Assembly (NCBI GenBank): GCA_000163995.1
Contig: CM000855.1
Coordinates: forward strand, 1,000,677 to 1,064,676
Source: Campylobacter jejuni subsp. jejuni 414
Lineage (GTDB): Bacteria; Campylobacterota; Campylobacteria; Campylobacterales; Campylobacteraceae
DNA length: 64,000 bases
Reading direction: 5' to 3'
In this document: piece after piece, positions 63,023 to 64,000 of the stretch
Layout of the letters: each line of letters opens with the position of its first letter
Position numbering within the stretch: the stretch's first letter is position 1
Translations under genes and position numbers: made by a program
Notes under the pieces: model-generated
Told to the model about the DNA's origin: nothing
What the model saw: the letters and a program-made list of their open reading frames with translations, nothing else
Database searches by the model: none

Positions 63023-63968
63023 TTACTTCCTTTTCAAAAATTCTTTTAATTTCTACTAAATAATCTTTTATCCCCTCTTCAAGGCTAAATTTTGGTTTAT
63101 AATCCCAAGTTTGATCAAGCTTTGCTTCAGTATGAAATTGATAAGATTTTACATAAGGATTTGGGATATATTCACAAGGTAAATTTGTATTTAATTCTTT
63201 TTGCAAGATATCGACTATATCTTGAAAAGTCCTTGCTTTACCACTGCCTACATTATAAACCCCACATTTTGAATCAAGGGCAATTAAATTTGCACTGATA
63301 ACATCTTTGATATAAGTAAAATCTCTATAAATTTGATCACTTCCTTCAAATAAGCGTGGATTTTTCCCAGCTAAAATTTGATGGCCAAACTGCAAAACCA
63401 TAGAAGCGGTTTTGTTTTTATAAAATTCACCTTTTCCATAAACATTAAAATACCTAAGCCCTACTAAATGAGCTTTATCATAGTATTTTTTCGCTAGCTT
63501 ATCCATCATAAATTTTGAAAAAGCATAAGGATTTTTAGGTTCTTCATCTTTGCCCACAGTTTGTGGGCTTTTTGCATCGCCATAAACTGAAGCTGAACTT
63601 GCATAAATCAGCTTTGCATGAAGTTTGATACTTAGCTCTATAAAGTCTTTAAAAGTATTTAAATTGGTTTGTAAAACCTTAGTTTGATCAAAAACTGTAG
63701 TATCTGAAATAGCTGCTTGATGAAAAATCACTTCAGGTTTAAAATCTTCAATCTTTTCTAAAACCTTTTCATCGTTAATATCGCCTACAAAAAGCTCTCC
63801 ATCAAATTCAAGTAAATTTTTAAAATGCCCAAAACTTTGCAAATTTCCATTCTCAAAAGTCGCACTGCTACGCATTTTATCGATGATTAAAATTTCATGT
63901 TTTTCTTCTAAATTTAAAGCCAGTTGCGAACCTATAAATCCTGCACCACCTGTGATCACTATTTTCAT
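63015..63968 (-). CDS. hldD: ADP-heptose 6-epimerase HldD
   Basis: HldD turns ADP-D-glycero- into ADP-L-glycero-D-manno-heptose, the donor for WaaC and WaaF. The 317-residue protein has the NADP loop [36 protein letters not shown] (YxxxK), and [22 protein letters not shown] typical of this epimerase. AAGGAAAA precedes the ATG at 63968. Only 32 bases of upstream sequence are in the window; gmhB is expected next by order. Confidence 0.95.
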   Translation of the reverse strand: MKIVITGGAGFIGSQLALNLEEKHEILIIDKMRSSATFENGNLQSFGHFKNLLEFDGELFVGDINDEKVLEKIEDFKPEVIFHQAAISDTTVFDQTKVLQTNLNTFKDFIELSIKLHAKLIYASSASVYGDAKSPQTVGKDEEPKNPYAFSKFMMDKLAKKYYDKAHLVGLRYFNVYGKGEFYKNKTASMVLQFGHQILAGKNPRLFEGSDQIYRDFTYIKDVISANLIALDSKCGVYNVGSGKARTFQDIVDILQKELNTNLPCEYIPNPYVKSYQFHTEAKLDQTWDYKPKFSLEEGIKDYLVEIKRIFEKEVNA

Positions 63969-64000
63969 TGATTTTCCTTTTGCTTAAAAAAGCTCAAAAT

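Overview
This 64 kb window is AT-rich (roughly 30% GC by eye) and reads as the chromosome of a thermotolerant Campylobacter, most likely Campylobacter jejuni or a very close relative. I base this on remembered gene order and protein sequence, not on a search: the order matches the C. jejuni NCTC 11168 stretch from mfd (Cj1085c) through the pgl N-glycosylation locus and the LOS core locus to hldD (Cj1151c). I see no rRNA or tRNA genes, CRISPR arrays or insertion sequences.

Layout. (1) 1-11059, minus strand: mfd, a bactofilin, an M23 endopeptidase, folC, a degenerate-GGDEF protein, lptE, leuS, secF, secD and yajC. (2) 11032-12366: lnt on plus, followed by a gene-free convergent gap (12367-12587) with a good promoter and a strongly structured element that looks like a small RNA. 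(3) metK on minus, then a long plus-strand housekeeping run (13923-26169): sstT, pyrB, pepF, an unknown gene, a UvrD/Rep helicase, truB, csrA, ispE, smpB, a thioredoxin-like lipoprotein, and clpS-clpA-aat (the bacterial N-degron pathway). (4) 26193-34001, mostly minus: a double-PAS cytoplasmic energy-taxis receptor, marC, msrB, a DUF455 gene, pssA, a Psd-like gene, ftsH, prmA and cheY. (5) 34118-48246, minus: the complete general protein N-glycosylation locus pglG-F-E-D-C-A-B-J-I-H-K-gne. It makes UDP-diNAcBac, builds the lipid-linked heptasaccharide, flips it (PglK) and transfers it to periplasmic Asn sequons (PglB). (6) 48321-61079: wlaX and the LOS core locus, waaC-htrB-lgtF, then a variable cassette (GT9-like, GT4, two tandem GT8, FkbM methyltransferase, GT2), waaF, and a GT25 gene with a G8 tract. 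(7) 61080-63968, minus: gmhA, hldE and hldD for ADP-heptose supply.

The most striking technical feature is a set of broken reading frames, nearly all in short poly-A/T runs: mfd (twice), the GGDEF-like gene, leuS, the helicase C-terminus, pglD and pglA. waaC has an in-frame stop inside an A8-T6-A6 stretch. leuS is indispensable, so at least that break is almost certainly a sequence error, and the others should be treated the same way until checked. If real, the pglA, pglD and waaC lesions would disable N-glycosylation and truncate the LOS.

Biologically, the best leads are the G8 tract in the GT25 gene appended to the heptose operon (probable phase-variable LOS switch), the AT-rich two-strand LOS cassette without any sialylation gene, and the structured small-RNA candidate between lnt and metK.
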